From the NCBI RefSeq assembly GCF_001659685.2, contig NZ_LXYE02000045.1:90839-154838 (forward strand): a stretch of 64,000 nt of DNA, in the 5' to 3' direction. Of the stretch, positions 41,440 to 50,774 are shown in pieces. Under the pieces are notes generated by a model that was not told where the DNA came from, ran no database searches, and saw only the letters and a program-made list of their open reading frames with translations. This DNA comes from Labilibacter marinus (lineage in GTDB: Bacteria > Bacteroidota > Bacteroidia > Bacteroidales > Marinilabiliaceae). Made by a program: the position numbers and the translations under genes. Every line of letters starts with the position of its first letter. The stretch's first letter is position 1.

Positions 41440-43173
41440 ATGAATACTAAACCCATTTACACCATAGAAAACGATTGTAAGGATTGTTATAAATGCATTA
41501 GAAATTGCCCATCTAAAGCCATTAAAATTACGGAGCAGAAGGCTTCTATTATTGATGAGCTATGCGTGTACTGTGGACATTGCGTTTCTATTTGTCCGGC
41601 TGAAGCCAAACAGGTAAGAGATGGAGTATCTAGAGTTAAACAACTTATCAATTCGGGTACAAAAACCGTGGTTTCACTGGCCCCTTCGTACCGAACCGAA
41701 TTTAAAAAGATTAGCGACAAAGAATTAATATCAGGGTTAACAACAATGGGTTTTAACTACATTTCGGAAACTGCCTTAGGTGCTCAAGTTGTAACTGAGC
41801 ATACTGAGCAGTTTCTGAAAGCCCGCAAAAAAGGCATCTACATTTCGTCTGCCTGCCCTGGAGTTGTTGAGCTCATTAAAAAATATTACCCGCAAAACAT
41901 TCCCAACATTACGCCATTTCTTTCTCCTATGCTAACGCATGCAAAAATGCTTAAGCAGGAATTAGGTGAGGATACTAAAGTAGTGTTCATTGGCCCTTGT
42001 ATTGCAAAAAAAGCTGAAGCCGACAACTGGCCAAAATTAATAGACACAGCCATATCTTTTAAAGAACTAAAGGATTGGATGCAAGAAGAAGATGTGTGGA
42101 GTAAGGAAAAACAAGAAAGTCAATTTTTTCCGCACAAAGCTAACAATGGCAAATTATACCCCATTGATGGTGGCATGATTAATACCTTTTCAGACCAATC
42201 GAATAGTAAACTCTTAAACCTTTCCTTTTCTGGCATTAACGAAGTAAAGCGGGTTTTAAATGATTTAAACGAAATTAATCACGATGGCCCCGTATTCTTA
42301 GAGCTGTTATTATGCGAAGGCGGATGCATTAATGGTCCTGGCTGTACTTCGGAAGCCAACCCTGTTCAAAAAAAGATTGATGTTCTATATAGCAATAAAA
42401 ATGAAGAATCAATCCAACAGAAAACACCCCTTATTAATATTGAATGTGATTATTTTGGATTAGAGCCAATTCAGGAAAGTAATTTTTCACCAGAAGAAAT
42501 CCGTGAAACCTTATACAGTATTGGTAAAGCAGATAGCACGCAAGAGTTAAACTGCGGAAGCTGTGGTTATAATACTTGTAGAGAATTTGCCAAAGCAACA
42601 CTGGCAGGAATGGCAGAAACCAACATGTGCGTATCACACCTAAAAAAGATAGCACATAATCAAGCTGCTGTTTTGTTGAAGAAAATTCCTTCAGGCGTTA
42701 TTATCATTAACCACGAATTTAAGGTGGTTGAGATGAATATGAGCTGTGCTAAAATGCTTGGAGATGATATTGAAAAAGCCTATTACGAAACAAACGAGTT
42801 AAAAGGGATAAGCATCAACGACCTTGGATACTTTAAGGAACATTTTAAAACAGCCATTCATACAGGAAAAGAATACAATCAGATAGCCATCAATCAAAAT
42901 GGAGCTAATTTTCAGCTATCCATATTTAATATTCAAAAACATAAGCTTATCACAGGCATTATCCAAAACTTTAAAAACAAAGAATTTAAAGCTGATATTA
43001 TTGAGAACAGAACAAGGGAGGTGATTAAAAAGAACATGGAAACGGTTCAGAAAATTGCAGCCTTATTAGGTGAAAATGCTTCGCATACAGACTCTTTATT
43101 GAACTCTATTTTGAACGACCATTCGGTAGATAAAGCTATTCCTGAAACCCATAATGCTACTGTGAATGAATAG
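41440..43173 (+). CDS. hydS: Sensory-type [FeFe]-hydrogenase with PAS domain
   Basis: N-terminal 2x[4Fe-4S] domain (Cys13, 16, 19, 23; Cys42, 45, 48, 52), then the H-cluster domain with ligands Cys139 (SSACPG), Cys187 (IGPCIAKK), Cys292 and Cys296 (CEGGCINGPG). The position before Cys139, normally the proton-transfer Cys in TSCCP, is Ala138; this is known for sensory-type enzymes. A further Fe-S domain follows (Cys372, 375, 380, 397; NCGSCGYNTC) and then a PAS domain (about 410-520). It ends in a helical tail. I infer a hydrogen or redox sensor that signals to the phosphatase whose gene overlaps its end by 8 bp. The symbol follows sensory hydrogenases of other phyla. Confidence 0.88.
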   Translation: MNTKPIYTIENDCKDCYKCIRNCPSKAIKITEQKASIIDELCVYCGHCVSICPAEAKQVRDGVSRVKQLINSGTKTVVSLAPSYRTEFKKISDKELISGLTTMGFNYISETALGAQVVTEHTEQFLKARKKGIYISSACPGVVELIKKYYPQNIPNITPFLSPMLTHAKMLKQELGEDTKVVFIGPCIAKKAEADNWPKLIDTAISFKELKDWMQEEDVWSKEKQESQFFPHKANNGKLYPIDGGMINTFSDQSNSKLLNLSFSGINEVKRVLNDLNEINHDGPVFLELLLCEGGCINGPGCTSEANPVQKKIDVLYSNKNEESIQQKTPLINIECDYFGLEPIQESNFSPEEIRETLYSIGKADSTQELNCGSCGYNTCREFAKATLAGMAETNMCVSHLKKIAHNQAAVLLKKIPSGVIIINHEFKVVEMNMSCAKMLGDDIEKAYYETNELKGISINDLGYFKEHFKTAIHTGKEYNQIAINQNGANFQLSIFNIQKHKLITGIIQNFKNKEFKADIIENRTREVIKKNMETVQKIAALLGENASHTDSLLNSILNDHSVDKAIPETHNATVNE

Positions 43174-44350
43174 CGCTTTTGTTATAGAGGCTGAAAACAT
43201 TAGTCAAGCTAAAGCAGGCGAGGCCATTTGCGGCGATGCTATCCTCTTTAAAAAGATTAAGGAAGAGAATAGGCTTGTTGCGGTAGTTGCCGACGGCTTA
43301 GGTAGTGGTGTGCAAGCCAATATTTCGGCTACCATGACCAGCACCATGGCATTACAATTTACCATAGCTGGCGAACCTGTAGAAAGAACGGCAGAATTCA
43401 TCACCAACACCTTACCCTTAGATTCAAAAAGAAAGGTTAGTTACTCCACCTTCTCTATTTTAGATATTAATTACAGAGGAGAAGTAAAAATAGTTGAATA
43501 CGACAATCCTCCCATATTAGTATTGAGAAACGGTGAATTTCTGGATTTAGAGAGACAAGAAAAAGTATTGGATAACCTTCAATCTAAGCGCAACAAAGTT
43601 TATCAATACAATTTTATTCTTGAAAAAGAAGACCGCATAATAATGGTGAGCGATGGCGTTACACAATGCGGAATGGGAAGCGACGATATGCATTTTGGAT
43701 GGCAATTAGCTGGTCTTAAAAGTTATATTCAAGAAACGGTTCTAGAACGACCTCATATATCTGCAAGGGAACTCGCGGATAATATCATCAATAAAACTTG
43801 TTCTATAGATAACGATAGACTGAAAGACGATGCTTCGTGTTGTGTTTTATATTACCGCAGGCCACGAAAATTATTGATAGTTACTGGGCCTCCATTCCAT
43901 AAAGAGAATGACTCGGTATTGGCGAGTGAGATATCTAATTTTAATGGAAAGAAAATTATCTGCGGAGGAACCACTTCTAAAATTGTAGCAAAAAACCTAA
44001 ATGCAAATGTAGAAATAGACTTAAGCAACTACAAACCAGGCCTACCTCCACAAGCCCAAATGCAAGGTGTCGACTTGGTAACTGAAGGTATCATAACCCT
44101 AGCAAAAGTATCGGAAGAACTTAATATTATTCATTCCATTACCGAAACTAAGGATTCACTATCTGGACAGATCATTAGAATGATGTTAGAAAGCGATGAA
44201 ATAAATTTTATTTCTGGTACACGAATTAATAACGCCCATCAGGATCCCAACCTTCCTGTTGAGCTAGAAATTAGACGCAATGTTATCAAACGCATTGCGC
44301 ATCATCTTGAAAATAAATTCTTAAAAAAAACCTCTACCAAATATTTGTAG
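43166..44350 (+). CDS. SpoIIE-type PP2C phosphatase with unrecognised C-terminal domain
   Basis: Residues 1-230 are a PPM/SpoIIE phosphatase: GEAICGDAILFKK, VAVVADGLGSGVQA with the metal-binding Asp43, IIMVSDGVTQCG, and the C-terminal metal Asp in LKDDASCCVLYY. Residues 235-394 form a second domain (LLIVTGPPFHKEND, KKIICGGTTSKIVAKNLNAN, LPPQAQMQGVDLVTEGIITL) that I cannot assign. Such phosphatases dephosphorylate anti-sigma antagonists or other Ser/Thr-phosphoproteins; no matching kinase or antagonist is in the operon. Its start overlaps the sensory hydrogenase gene by 8 bp, so the two are likely made together. Confidence 0.88.
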   Translation: MNSAFVIEAENISQAKAGEAICGDAILFKKIKEENRLVAVVADGLGSGVQANISATMTSTMALQFTIAGEPVERTAEFITNTLPLDSKRKVSYSTFSILDINYRGEVKIVEYDNPPILVLRNGEFLDLERQEKVLDNLQSKRNKVYQYNFILEKEDRIIMVSDGVTQCGMGSDDMHFGWQLAGLKSYIQETVLERPHISARELADNIINKTCSIDNDRLKDDASCCVLYYRRPRKLLIVTGPPFHKENDSVLASEISNFNGKKIICGGTTSKIVAKNLNANVEIDLSNYKPGLPPQAQMQGVDLVTEGIITLAKVSEELNIIHSITETKDSLSGQIIRMMLESDEINFISGTRINNAHQDPNLPVELEIRRNVIKRIAHHLENKFLKKTSTKYL

Positions 44351-44351
44351 C

Positions 44352-44612
44352 ATGAAAAAAGAAATTGAAGTAAAGGTTTGCTGTGGCACTAATTGCTACA
44401 TCATGGGAGGTTCGGAGTTACATTTAATAAAGGAGCATTTGACCGAGGAAATCGCTCAATTGATCTCTTTAAAAGGAGAAAACTGTAGTGGAAATTGTCA
44501 TGATTTTTCCAGGACACAAAAACCTCCTTTAGCATGGATTAATGGAGAAATGATAGAAAATGCTTCAATAGAAAAACTAAAGAAAGAAATTGTTGCAAGA
44601 AGCCACAAATAA
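44352..44612 (+). CDS. Second thioredoxin-fold [2Fe-2S] ferredoxin
   Basis: 86 residues with Cys10 and Cys15 (CCGTNC) and Cys45 and Cys49 (ENCSGNC), the same ligand spacing as the first small ferredoxin but little other similarity. Cys11 is an extra cysteine next to the first ligand. One base separates it from the phosphatase gene. It probably serves as electron carrier for the catalytic hydrogenase that follows 36 bp later. Confidence 0.88.
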   Translation: MKKEIEVKVCCGTNCYIMGGSELHLIKEHLTEEIAQLISLKGENCSGNCHDFSRTQKPPLAWINGEMIENASIEKLKKEIVARSHK

Positions 44613-44648
44613 AAAAATAATAACTGATATATAAACTTAGATTACCGA

Positions 44649-46094
44649 ATGACCTATTTTAACAATGCGATTCAAACCAAACGTGAATTATTAACCCGAT
44701 TAATTAAATTATTAAAGGAAGATCAATTATTCGAGAAGATAGATCGTATTCCTTTGGATATGCGCCCAAAATCTAAAACTCCTATCAGATGTTGTGTGCA
44801 TAAAGACCGTGCTGTCATCAAATACAAATCAATGGCCATTATGGGTTTTTGCACCAAAGATGAAGAGGACGAACTGACACCTTTAAGCGATTATGCTAAA
44901 GAGGCCGTTAATAAAAAAGGATTTTCTGCGGAACACCTGACTGTTATTGACGAAGCATGTAGCTCGTGCGTTCAGGTTAACTATACGGTAAGCAATCTTT
45001 GTCAAGGGTGTGCTGGGCGCGCTTGTCAGGTAAATTGCCCTAAGGATGCTATTCGTGTAGTCAACAGCAAGGCCATTATCGATAACCAGAAGTGTGTAAA
45101 CTGTGGTTTATGCCAAAAGGCCTGTCCATTTCATGCTATTGCATATTTACCAGTACCTTGCGAAGAGGCGTGCCCTGTAAAAGCCGTTAAAAAAAATGAA
45201 GATGGTATTGAAGTGATTGACATGGATAAATGTATTTACTGCGGTAAATGTATGACGGCCTGCCCTTTTGGAGCCATCATGGAAAAATCACAGGTACTTC
45301 AATTAACCAGTTCGCTAAAAAAGAAAGAAGAAACAGTAGCCATGGTTGCCCCTGCCATCCTTGGTCAGTTTAAAGCTAGCCCAGAACAAATATTAGGTGC
45401 ATTAAAACAACTTGGCTTTACACATATAATGGAAGTTGCTGAAGGAGCTGATATTACCGCAAAAAATGAAACTGAAGAATGGATTGAAAGTGTTCAGAAA
45501 AACGACCCTTTCATGACTTCCTCTTGCTGCCCAGCCCATACACTATTGAGCGAAAAACATATTAAAACATTACAACCTTTTGTTTCGCACACTAAGTCCC
45601 CGATGATTTATACGGCGGAACTAGCCAAAGAAAAGTTCCCTAATGCACAACGTGTATTTATAGGTCCTTGTTTGGCCAAAAGGCACGAAGCAGAGCAATC
45701 GGGCTTAATCGATTATGTATTGACCTTTGAGGAGTTGAACTCATTTTTTACAGCTTACGAAATTGATTTTGCTAGCACTGAAAACATGGCTTTAATGTCA
45801 AGTATTTCGTCTGATGCGAGAGGATTTGCATTAAGCGGAGGAGTAGCTGAAGCTATTAAAAACAGCGTTCCGAATGGGTATGCCTTTAAAGAGTTTTTAA
45901 TTGATGGCTTACACAAAAAGAACATCAAATTATTAAAAGCCTTTAGTGCAAAAGCACCTGATTACAACTTTATTGAGGTGATGGGATGTGAAGGAGGCTG
46001 TATGAATGGCCCAGGAAGTGTGACTTCGTTTAAACCAGGCCAAGCTTTACTTAAAAAAGCTATTAAAGCACAAGAAGAGCTGGCAAACGCTTAA
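44649..46094 (+). CDS. [FeFe]-hydrogenase, group-B-like
   Basis: 481 residues. The N-terminal 100 residues are unrecognised and include CCVH and GFCTKDEE. The Fe-S region (104-206) has several cysteine sets: CSSC, CQGCAGRACQVNCP, CVNCGLCQKACP, CEEACP and CIYCGKCMTACP. The H-cluster ligands are Cys294 (SSCCPAH), Cys341 (IGPCLAKR), Cys447 and Cys451 (CEGGCMNGPG), and the proton-transfer Cys293 is kept, so it should be catalytic. Domain layout fits the group B (monomeric, ferredoxin-linked) class common in Bacteroidota and Clostridia. It is last in the operon; the hydEFG maturation genes are not in the window. Confidence 0.9.
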   Translation: MTYFNNAIQTKRELLTRLIKLLKEDQLFEKIDRIPLDMRPKSKTPIRCCVHKDRAVIKYKSMAIMGFCTKDEEDELTPLSDYAKEAVNKKGFSAEHLTVIDEACSSCVQVNYTVSNLCQGCAGRACQVNCPKDAIRVVNSKAIIDNQKCVNCGLCQKACPFHAIAYLPVPCEEACPVKAVKKNEDGIEVIDMDKCIYCGKCMTACPFGAIMEKSQVLQLTSSLKKKEETVAMVAPAILGQFKASPEQILGALKQLGFTHIMEVAEGADITAKNETEEWIESVQKNDPFMTSSCCPAHTLLSEKHIKTLQPFVSHTKSPMIYTAELAKEKFPNAQRVFIGPCLAKRHEAEQSGLIDYVLTFEELNSFFTAYEIDFASTENMALMSSISSDARGFALSGGVAEAIKNSVPNGYAFKEFLIDGLHKKNIKLLKAFSAKAPDYNFIEVMGCEGGCMNGPGSVTSFKPGQALLKKAIKAQEELANA

Positions 46095-46162
46095 GTTTTC
46101 TTCTTTTAATTTGTATAATTTGGCCATTAATTTGGCGTTATTATAGTTTGTAAATCGTTAGG

Positions 46163-46200
46163 AAACAGCTTACAGAAACGTCTGTAAGCTGTTTTATTTT
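46163..46200. terminator. Bidirectional terminator after the hydrogenase operon
   Basis: AAACAGCTTACAGA and TCTGTAAGCTGTTT form a perfect 14-bp stem around AACG, followed by TTATTTT on the plus strand. The convergent regulator gene ends at its right edge. Confidence 0.92.
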
Positions 46201-47578
46201 ATATGATACTCTTATCTATCTCTATACCAAACTTCTTAATTTTACGCTTTAGTGCATCTCTGGATATACAGAGCAATTCTGCCGCTTGAGTTTGATTCAT
46301 TTCGCAGCGTTTTAGTGCTTCAATTATTAACTTCTGTTCATTCCTCTCTAAATCCAAAGTATCAAAAGAAAATGCTTCTTTTTTATGATCCCCTTTAATC
46401 GGAAAGTCATCAGGCAATAACACATTACCTTCCAACAAAATCAAAGCTCGCTCCACCATATTTCTTAATTCACGAACATTTCCTGGAAAGTAATATTTCT
46501 GAAGTTTCTTAATTAACTCTTCACTAATTATAGGTGCCTCAATATTCTTTTTACGCGCAAAAGAAGCCACAAAATGCGTTAATAAGGGTTTTATATCTTC
46601 CGGCCTTTCTCGCAATGGTGGAATATGAATTTCGATGGTATTTATACGATGATAAAGGTCAATTCTGAATTTATCTTCTTCAATTAACTTTTCAATATTT
46701 TTATTAGTAGCCGAAATAATTCGAACATCAACAGGCAACTCTTTGCTCCCTCCAATACGCTTTACCTTATTTTCTTCTATAGCCCGCAATAATTTTGCTT
46801 GCAACGAAAAAGGCATATCTGCAATTTCATCTAAAAACAAAGTACCATTATTGGCTAACTCAAAGTATCCTTTTTTATCTTCTCTGGCATCGGTAAACGA
46901 CCCTTTCATATGACCAAAAAACTCGCTTTCTAACAAAGTAGCAGGAATAGCAGAACTATTTACTGGAGCAAAAACCTGCTCATTACGGGGACTTCCATAA
47001 TGTATAATTCGAGATATGATTTCTTTTCCCGTTCCGTTCTCTCCCGTCACCAATACGTTTACATCTTTATCTTTAGCAGCCTTTAATGCTATTTTAATCA
47101 CATTTCTAATCGCGCCACTTTCTCCAATAAAGTCCTTTTCAATCATCCCTTCTAACTCGCGCGAAACCAAAGAACCTCTATTCTCAGCTTTCTCCAATTT
47201 CTGCTGAAGCTCAACAAACTTACCTGTTCGTTCTACGGCCACCTGAATATCCATCACCTGAAAAGGTTTTCGAATAAAGTCGGATGCACCTTTACGCATG
47301 GCCTCAATTACCATGTCCATATCACCGTAACCACTAATCATAATAACTTCGGTATTAGGAAAGTCTTCTTTTACTCTTTTTAGCACTTCCAAGCCATTCA
47401 TTCCAGGCAACATAACATCTAGTATCAAAATGCCAGGCTGTTCCTTTTCTAACAAAGCAAATCCTTCATTGGGCATATTGGCGGTATATACTTCAAAGTT
47501 TCTTTTATCGAGATGATATTTTAGTTTCTCTGTAATTCTAACCTCATCATCTAGAATTAATATTTTAAGATTACTCAT
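46199..47578 (-). CDS. NtrC-family response regulator
   Basis: The receiver domain (phosphoacceptor Asp54 in LILDVMLPGMNG, Lys104 in FIRKPF) is followed by an AAA+ domain with Walker A GENGTGKE (179-186) and WPGN-like FPGNVRELRNMVER, then a Fis-type HTH (NQTQAAELLCISRDALKRKI). The sigma-54 contact loop reads GSFTDA (226-231) in place of GAFTGA, which could weaken or alter the use of sigma-54. Its partner kinase is encoded 8 bp upstream. The targets are not shown. Confidence 0.93.
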   Translation of the reverse strand: MSNLKILILDDEVRITEKLKYHLDKRNFEVYTANMPNEGFALLEKEQPGILILDVMLPGMNGLEVLKRVKEDFPNTEVIMISGYGDMDMVIEAMRKGASDFIRKPFQVMDIQVAVERTGKFVELQQKLEKAENRGSLVSRELEGMIEKDFIGESGAIRNVIKIALKAAKDKDVNVLVTGENGTGKEIISRIIHYGSPRNEQVFAPVNSSAIPATLLESEFFGHMKGSFTDAREDKKGYFELANNGTLFLDEIADMPFSLQAKLLRAIEENKVKRIGGSKELPVDVRIISATNKNIEKLIEEDKFRIDLYHRINTIEIHIPPLRERPEDIKPLLTHFVASFARKKNIEAPIISEELIKKLQKYYFPGNVRELRNMVERALILLEGNVLLPDDFPIKGDHKKEAFSFDTLDLERNEQKLIIEALKRCEMNQTQAAELLCISRDALKRKIKKFGIEIDKSII

Positions 47579-47586
47579 GTGCTTAA

Positions 47587-49674
47587 TTATAATATTTTTG
47601 AAGTTTGGTTAACATCCTCATTCGTTTTTGGAAAAATTACTTTCATGATAGTACCTTCCATTACTCGGCTCTGAATCTCAATCCTTCCATTCATCTCTTT
47701 TACTAACCTATAAGAGATGGATAATCCTAAACCAGTACCTTGCCCCAATTGCTTGCTGGTAACAAAAGGCAAGAAAATATCAGTCTGTTTTTCGTGTGGA
47801 ATGCCCACTCCATTATCTCTCACTTTAATAAAAACCTCATTCTCCTCTAGACCCGTTTCAATTCTAATTTCTTTATTATATGCGCTATCATTTTCGGCTC
47901 GCTCATCTACAGCATCTCTGGCATTAGATAGCAAGTTATGGATAACCTGCTCTACTTTGTGAGGGTTCCCCAGAATTTCAGGAATATCATTTTGTAGGTC
48001 AAGAACAAGATTAACATTATGGTTTTGATACTGACGCGTGATAATAGAAGTAGCTGAATTCACACATTCCGAAACAGAGAATCTTTCGTAAACACTTTCT
48101 TTTTGTCCACTAGAAAACACCCTTATATGATCCACAATTTCGCGCACCCTTAAAATATCTTCAAACACCTCGTCTATCGATTGTTTTACAAAACCCAAGT
48201 TGGGCTCTTCCTCTATCAACTCAAACTTAATCCCTTCCGCCGAAAGCGAAATGTTTTGAATAGGCTGATTGATTTCATGCGCAATACCCGCTGCCAGCTC
48301 CCCTAACGACGACAAACTTGCCTGATGTACAATGATTTGCTGTTGCTCTTCTTGTTTTTGCAAAGCCTCTTTTACCTTAGCTGCCAAATTCTGATTCTCT
48401 TCTCTCTTTAGATAATAACGGTAATAAATAATAAAAACCAATATCAGTACTACCATTATAGTAAAACCAAAGGAAAGTCTCCATTTAGTTAAGTTTTCCT
48501 TCTCCAACCTTAAGCGATAATTATCGTTTTTAGCCTCCAGTAGCTCATTCTGACGATTCTTTTTCTCCAAGTCATTTACCGCTAGCGTACTTACAAACTG
48601 ACTTACATTTTGCTCACTCCTTAATCTATCAGAAACACTGGAATACAAAACTTGATATTCGTAGGCCTTTTTGTAATCTCCTAGCTCTTTATAAACGATA
48701 GATAACATTCGGTAATTATCTCTTATTACATCTCTATTACCAATTACTTTAGCAAGCAAAATACTATTTTCACTATGCGTGATGGCCTTCTTTCTATTAC
48801 CTAACTTGTTATATATTCTGGACAGATTTAAAAAAGAAACCGAAGCGCCGTAATGATCATCCTTATCAATTTGCAAAGCTAACGCCTGCTTGTATTTCGT
48901 TTCCGATTCCTCTAATTGATTTCTCCTGTAGTATACACCACCCATGCTATTTAAAGCCGAAGCAATATTTAAACTATCACCACGTTTCACATACTCACTA
49001 TGCAATAAAGTATAATATTCAAGGGCCTTTTCGTAATCCTCTGAGGTAAACCAAATCTCCCCAATACTTTCCCATAATGCTGTTTTTTCAAGCTCGTAAC
49101 GACTGGCTGTATCAGGAATATATTCCAAAGCCATAGTATAATTTTCTAGTGCAATTTGGTTGTCGCCCAAATTTTTGTGCACATTTCCCATATTCAAATA
49201 GGTTTCTATAATTTCTGGCACCTGGTTTTTACTTAAATAAATTAGTAAAGATCGCTTATAATTATCAAGCGATTTTTGAAATTTATCAAGTCGATAGAAC
49301 TTAGTTGCCAAAGCTGTCACTCCGCTTCGGTCTCCAATAGAATCATAAGTATCCAATGATTTTTGGTAATAAGAAAGTAAACTTTCGTAATCGCTCAAAA
49401 AGTAATACCCCATCCCTAGATTACCGTATGCTTTTGCCTTCCCTTCTTGATCGTTTAGCTTTTTGGCTAATTTTAAGGCTTGATTTGCATATTCAATGGC
49501 CTTTTCTGCATCGGATGAAATATAATACGAAGATAATTGATTGTATACTTCAACCTTTTCTGGTAGCGAAGAATTTTTTAGTTTACGATAAAGCTGGTTA
49601 ACAACAGATTCTTCTGCCTTTAAAGCGGTACATACAAAAAATAGCAAGACGCTTACCTGTACCAAATATTTCAT
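47587..49674 (-). CDS. TPR-containing sensor histidine kinase
   Basis: A signal peptide and about eight TPR repeats (residues 25-360) are followed by one membrane span (LSFGFTIMVVLILVFIIYYR, near 400), a coiled coil, and the kinase core. The H box is ELAAGIAHEINQPIQNISLS; the ATPase shows VIHNLLSNARDAVDE, VRDNGVGIPHEKQ and GTGLGLSISYRLVKE. Together with the NtrC-like regulator 8 bp downstream it forms a two-component pair. Sensing is expected through the periplasmic TPR region, probably by protein contact. One TPR helix near residue 110 is shortened. Confidence 0.92.
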   Translation of the reverse strand: MKYLVQVSVLLFFVCTALKAEESVVNQLYRKLKNSSLPEKVEVYNQLSSYYISSDAEKAIEYANQALKLAKKLNDQEGKAKAYGNLGMGYYFLSDYESLLSYYQKSLDTYDSIGDRSGVTALATKFYRLDKFQKSLDNYKRSLLIYLSKNQVPEIIETYLNMGNVHKNLGDNQIALENYTMALEYIPDTASRYELEKTALWESIGEIWFTSEDYEKALEYYTLLHSEYVKRGDSLNIASALNSMGGVYYRRNQLEESETKYKQALALQIDKDDHYGASVSFLNLSRIYNKLGNRKKAITHSENSILLAKVIGNRDVIRDNYRMLSIVYKELGDYKKAYEYQVLYSSVSDRLRSEQNVSQFVSTLAVNDLEKKNRQNELLEAKNDNYRLRLEKENLTKWRLSFGFTIMVVLILVFIIYYRYYLKREENQNLAAKVKEALQKQEEQQQIIVHQASLSSLGELAAGIAHEINQPIQNISLSAEGIKFELIEEEPNLGFVKQSIDEVFEDILRVREIVDHIRVFSSGQKESVYERFSVSECVNSATSIITRQYQNHNVNLVLDLQNDIPEILGNPHKVEQVIHNLLSNARDAVDERAENDSAYNKEIRIETGLEENEVFIKVRDNGVGIPHEKQTDIFLPFVTSKQLGQGTGLGLSISYRLVKEMNGRIEIQSRVMEGTIMKVIFPKTNEDVNQTSKIL

Positions 49675-49760
49675 GAGTTTGTATTTTCGTTATGCTTGAG
49701 CAGCATTTTCCTATCCATATAACTAGTTACGATTTTTAAATATTATAGAAAAGCTCTTAA

Positions 49761-50114
49761 TTATCGGTTTGACCCTGATAAAACAAAGCTCATTTCTCCT
49801 GGGAATCGAACAGACTGTTCTGTTTTGGCTTCAATTTCAACACTTTCTACTCTAGGAAATTCTAAAATTGTATTTAGTAACATTCTTGTAAAAGCCTCCA
49901 ACAAGTTAAAATGGCTATTATCCGCTCTACCCATAATTTCCTTAATCAGCTTATTTACTTGAAAGGCATCTGCGGGATTATCACTCTCTTCTTCAACAAA
50001 ACTATTGTAGTTAATACTTAAATTCACTACTAAATCTTGACGATAGTCAGAAACATGTGGGTCGAACCCAACATTACTTCGCACTATTAAGTTTTTCACT
50101 TTTAAGGTTCCCAT
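49761..50114 (-). CDS. FolB/FolX-like dihydroneopterin enzyme
   Basis: 117 residues with the tunnelling fold: TLKVKNLIVRSNVGFDPHVS, YRQDLVVNLSINYNSFVEEE and HFNLLEAFTRMLLNTILEFP with the Glu that holds the pterin, ending EMSFVLSGSN. RQD and NLLE resemble FolX (dihydroneopterin triphosphate epimerase) as much as FolB (aldolase), so the exact reaction in folate synthesis stays open. It lies 57 bp downstream of the methionine sulfoxide reductase gene on the same strand. Confidence 0.85.
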   Translation of the reverse strand: MGTLKVKNLIVRSNVGFDPHVSDYRQDLVVNLSINYNSFVEEESDNPADAFQVNKLIKEIMGRADNSHFNLLEAFTRMLLNTILEFPRVESVEIEAKTEQSVRFPGEMSFVLSGSNR

Positions 50115-50170
50115 AAAAACAGATGCTTTAGTTAATTAAGAATAAAGAAACTGTTTAAAAATAATCAATT

Positions 50171-50632
50171 CTATTTATAAATCAACTCTAAAAGCATCTC
50201 CAGTCCTTCTTTGTCTTCATTATCAAATTGCGCTAAATCACGACTATCTACATCCAACACCCCTACTACTTTATCTTTATTCTTTAAGGGAACAACAATT
50301 TCTGATTTTGATAAGGAGCTACATGCAATGTGACCTGGAAATTCTTCAACATCATCCACAACGACCGTTTCCTTTGTATTAACACCTGCCCAACAAACTC
50401 CTACATCTTTTTTTAATCGTAAACATGCAATAGGGCCTTGATATGGACCTACCAACAATTCCCCCTCATCTAACAAATAAAAGCCAGTCCAAAAAAAGCC
50501 TTTCATTTTATGATGCAATATAGCCACCAAGGTTGCCATTCGAGATATCGGGTTATTAATAGGGCTAGTTAATTCTTCAATCTGTTTATATAACCTATTA
50601 TATTTTGCAAGTTTCGATGATTTCTTCTCCAT
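50171..50632 (-). CDS. msrC: Free methionine-(R)-sulfoxide reductase, GAF type
   Basis: A single GAF domain of 153 residues. The three family cysteines are all present: LVGPYQGPIACLRL, VGVCWAGVN and GHIACSSLSKSE, with GVLDVDSRDLAQFD near the end. It reduces free L-methionine-(R)-sulfoxide in the cytoplasm, an oxidative-stress repair step that fits AhpCF elsewhere in the window. Length and motifs are complete. The symbol follows common use for this family. Confidence 0.9.
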   Translation of the reverse strand: MEKKSSKLAKYNRLYKQIEELTSPINNPISRMATLVAILHHKMKGFFWTGFYLLDEGELLVGPYQGPIACLRLKKDVGVCWAGVNTKETVVVDDVEEFPGHIACSSLSKSEIVVPLKNKDKVVGVLDVDSRDLAQFDNEDKEGLEMLLELIYK

Positions 50633-50774
50633 AAATTTTCATTTAGTTCCTTAGTAAATTGGGTATGATTTGAATTCACGAACCACTATAAACACGCTTA
50701 TACACAAAAAGCAGAAACATCCCCAAATCCTGTTAATTAAGCTATTTATTATCATTTTACGACTTACATAAAAC

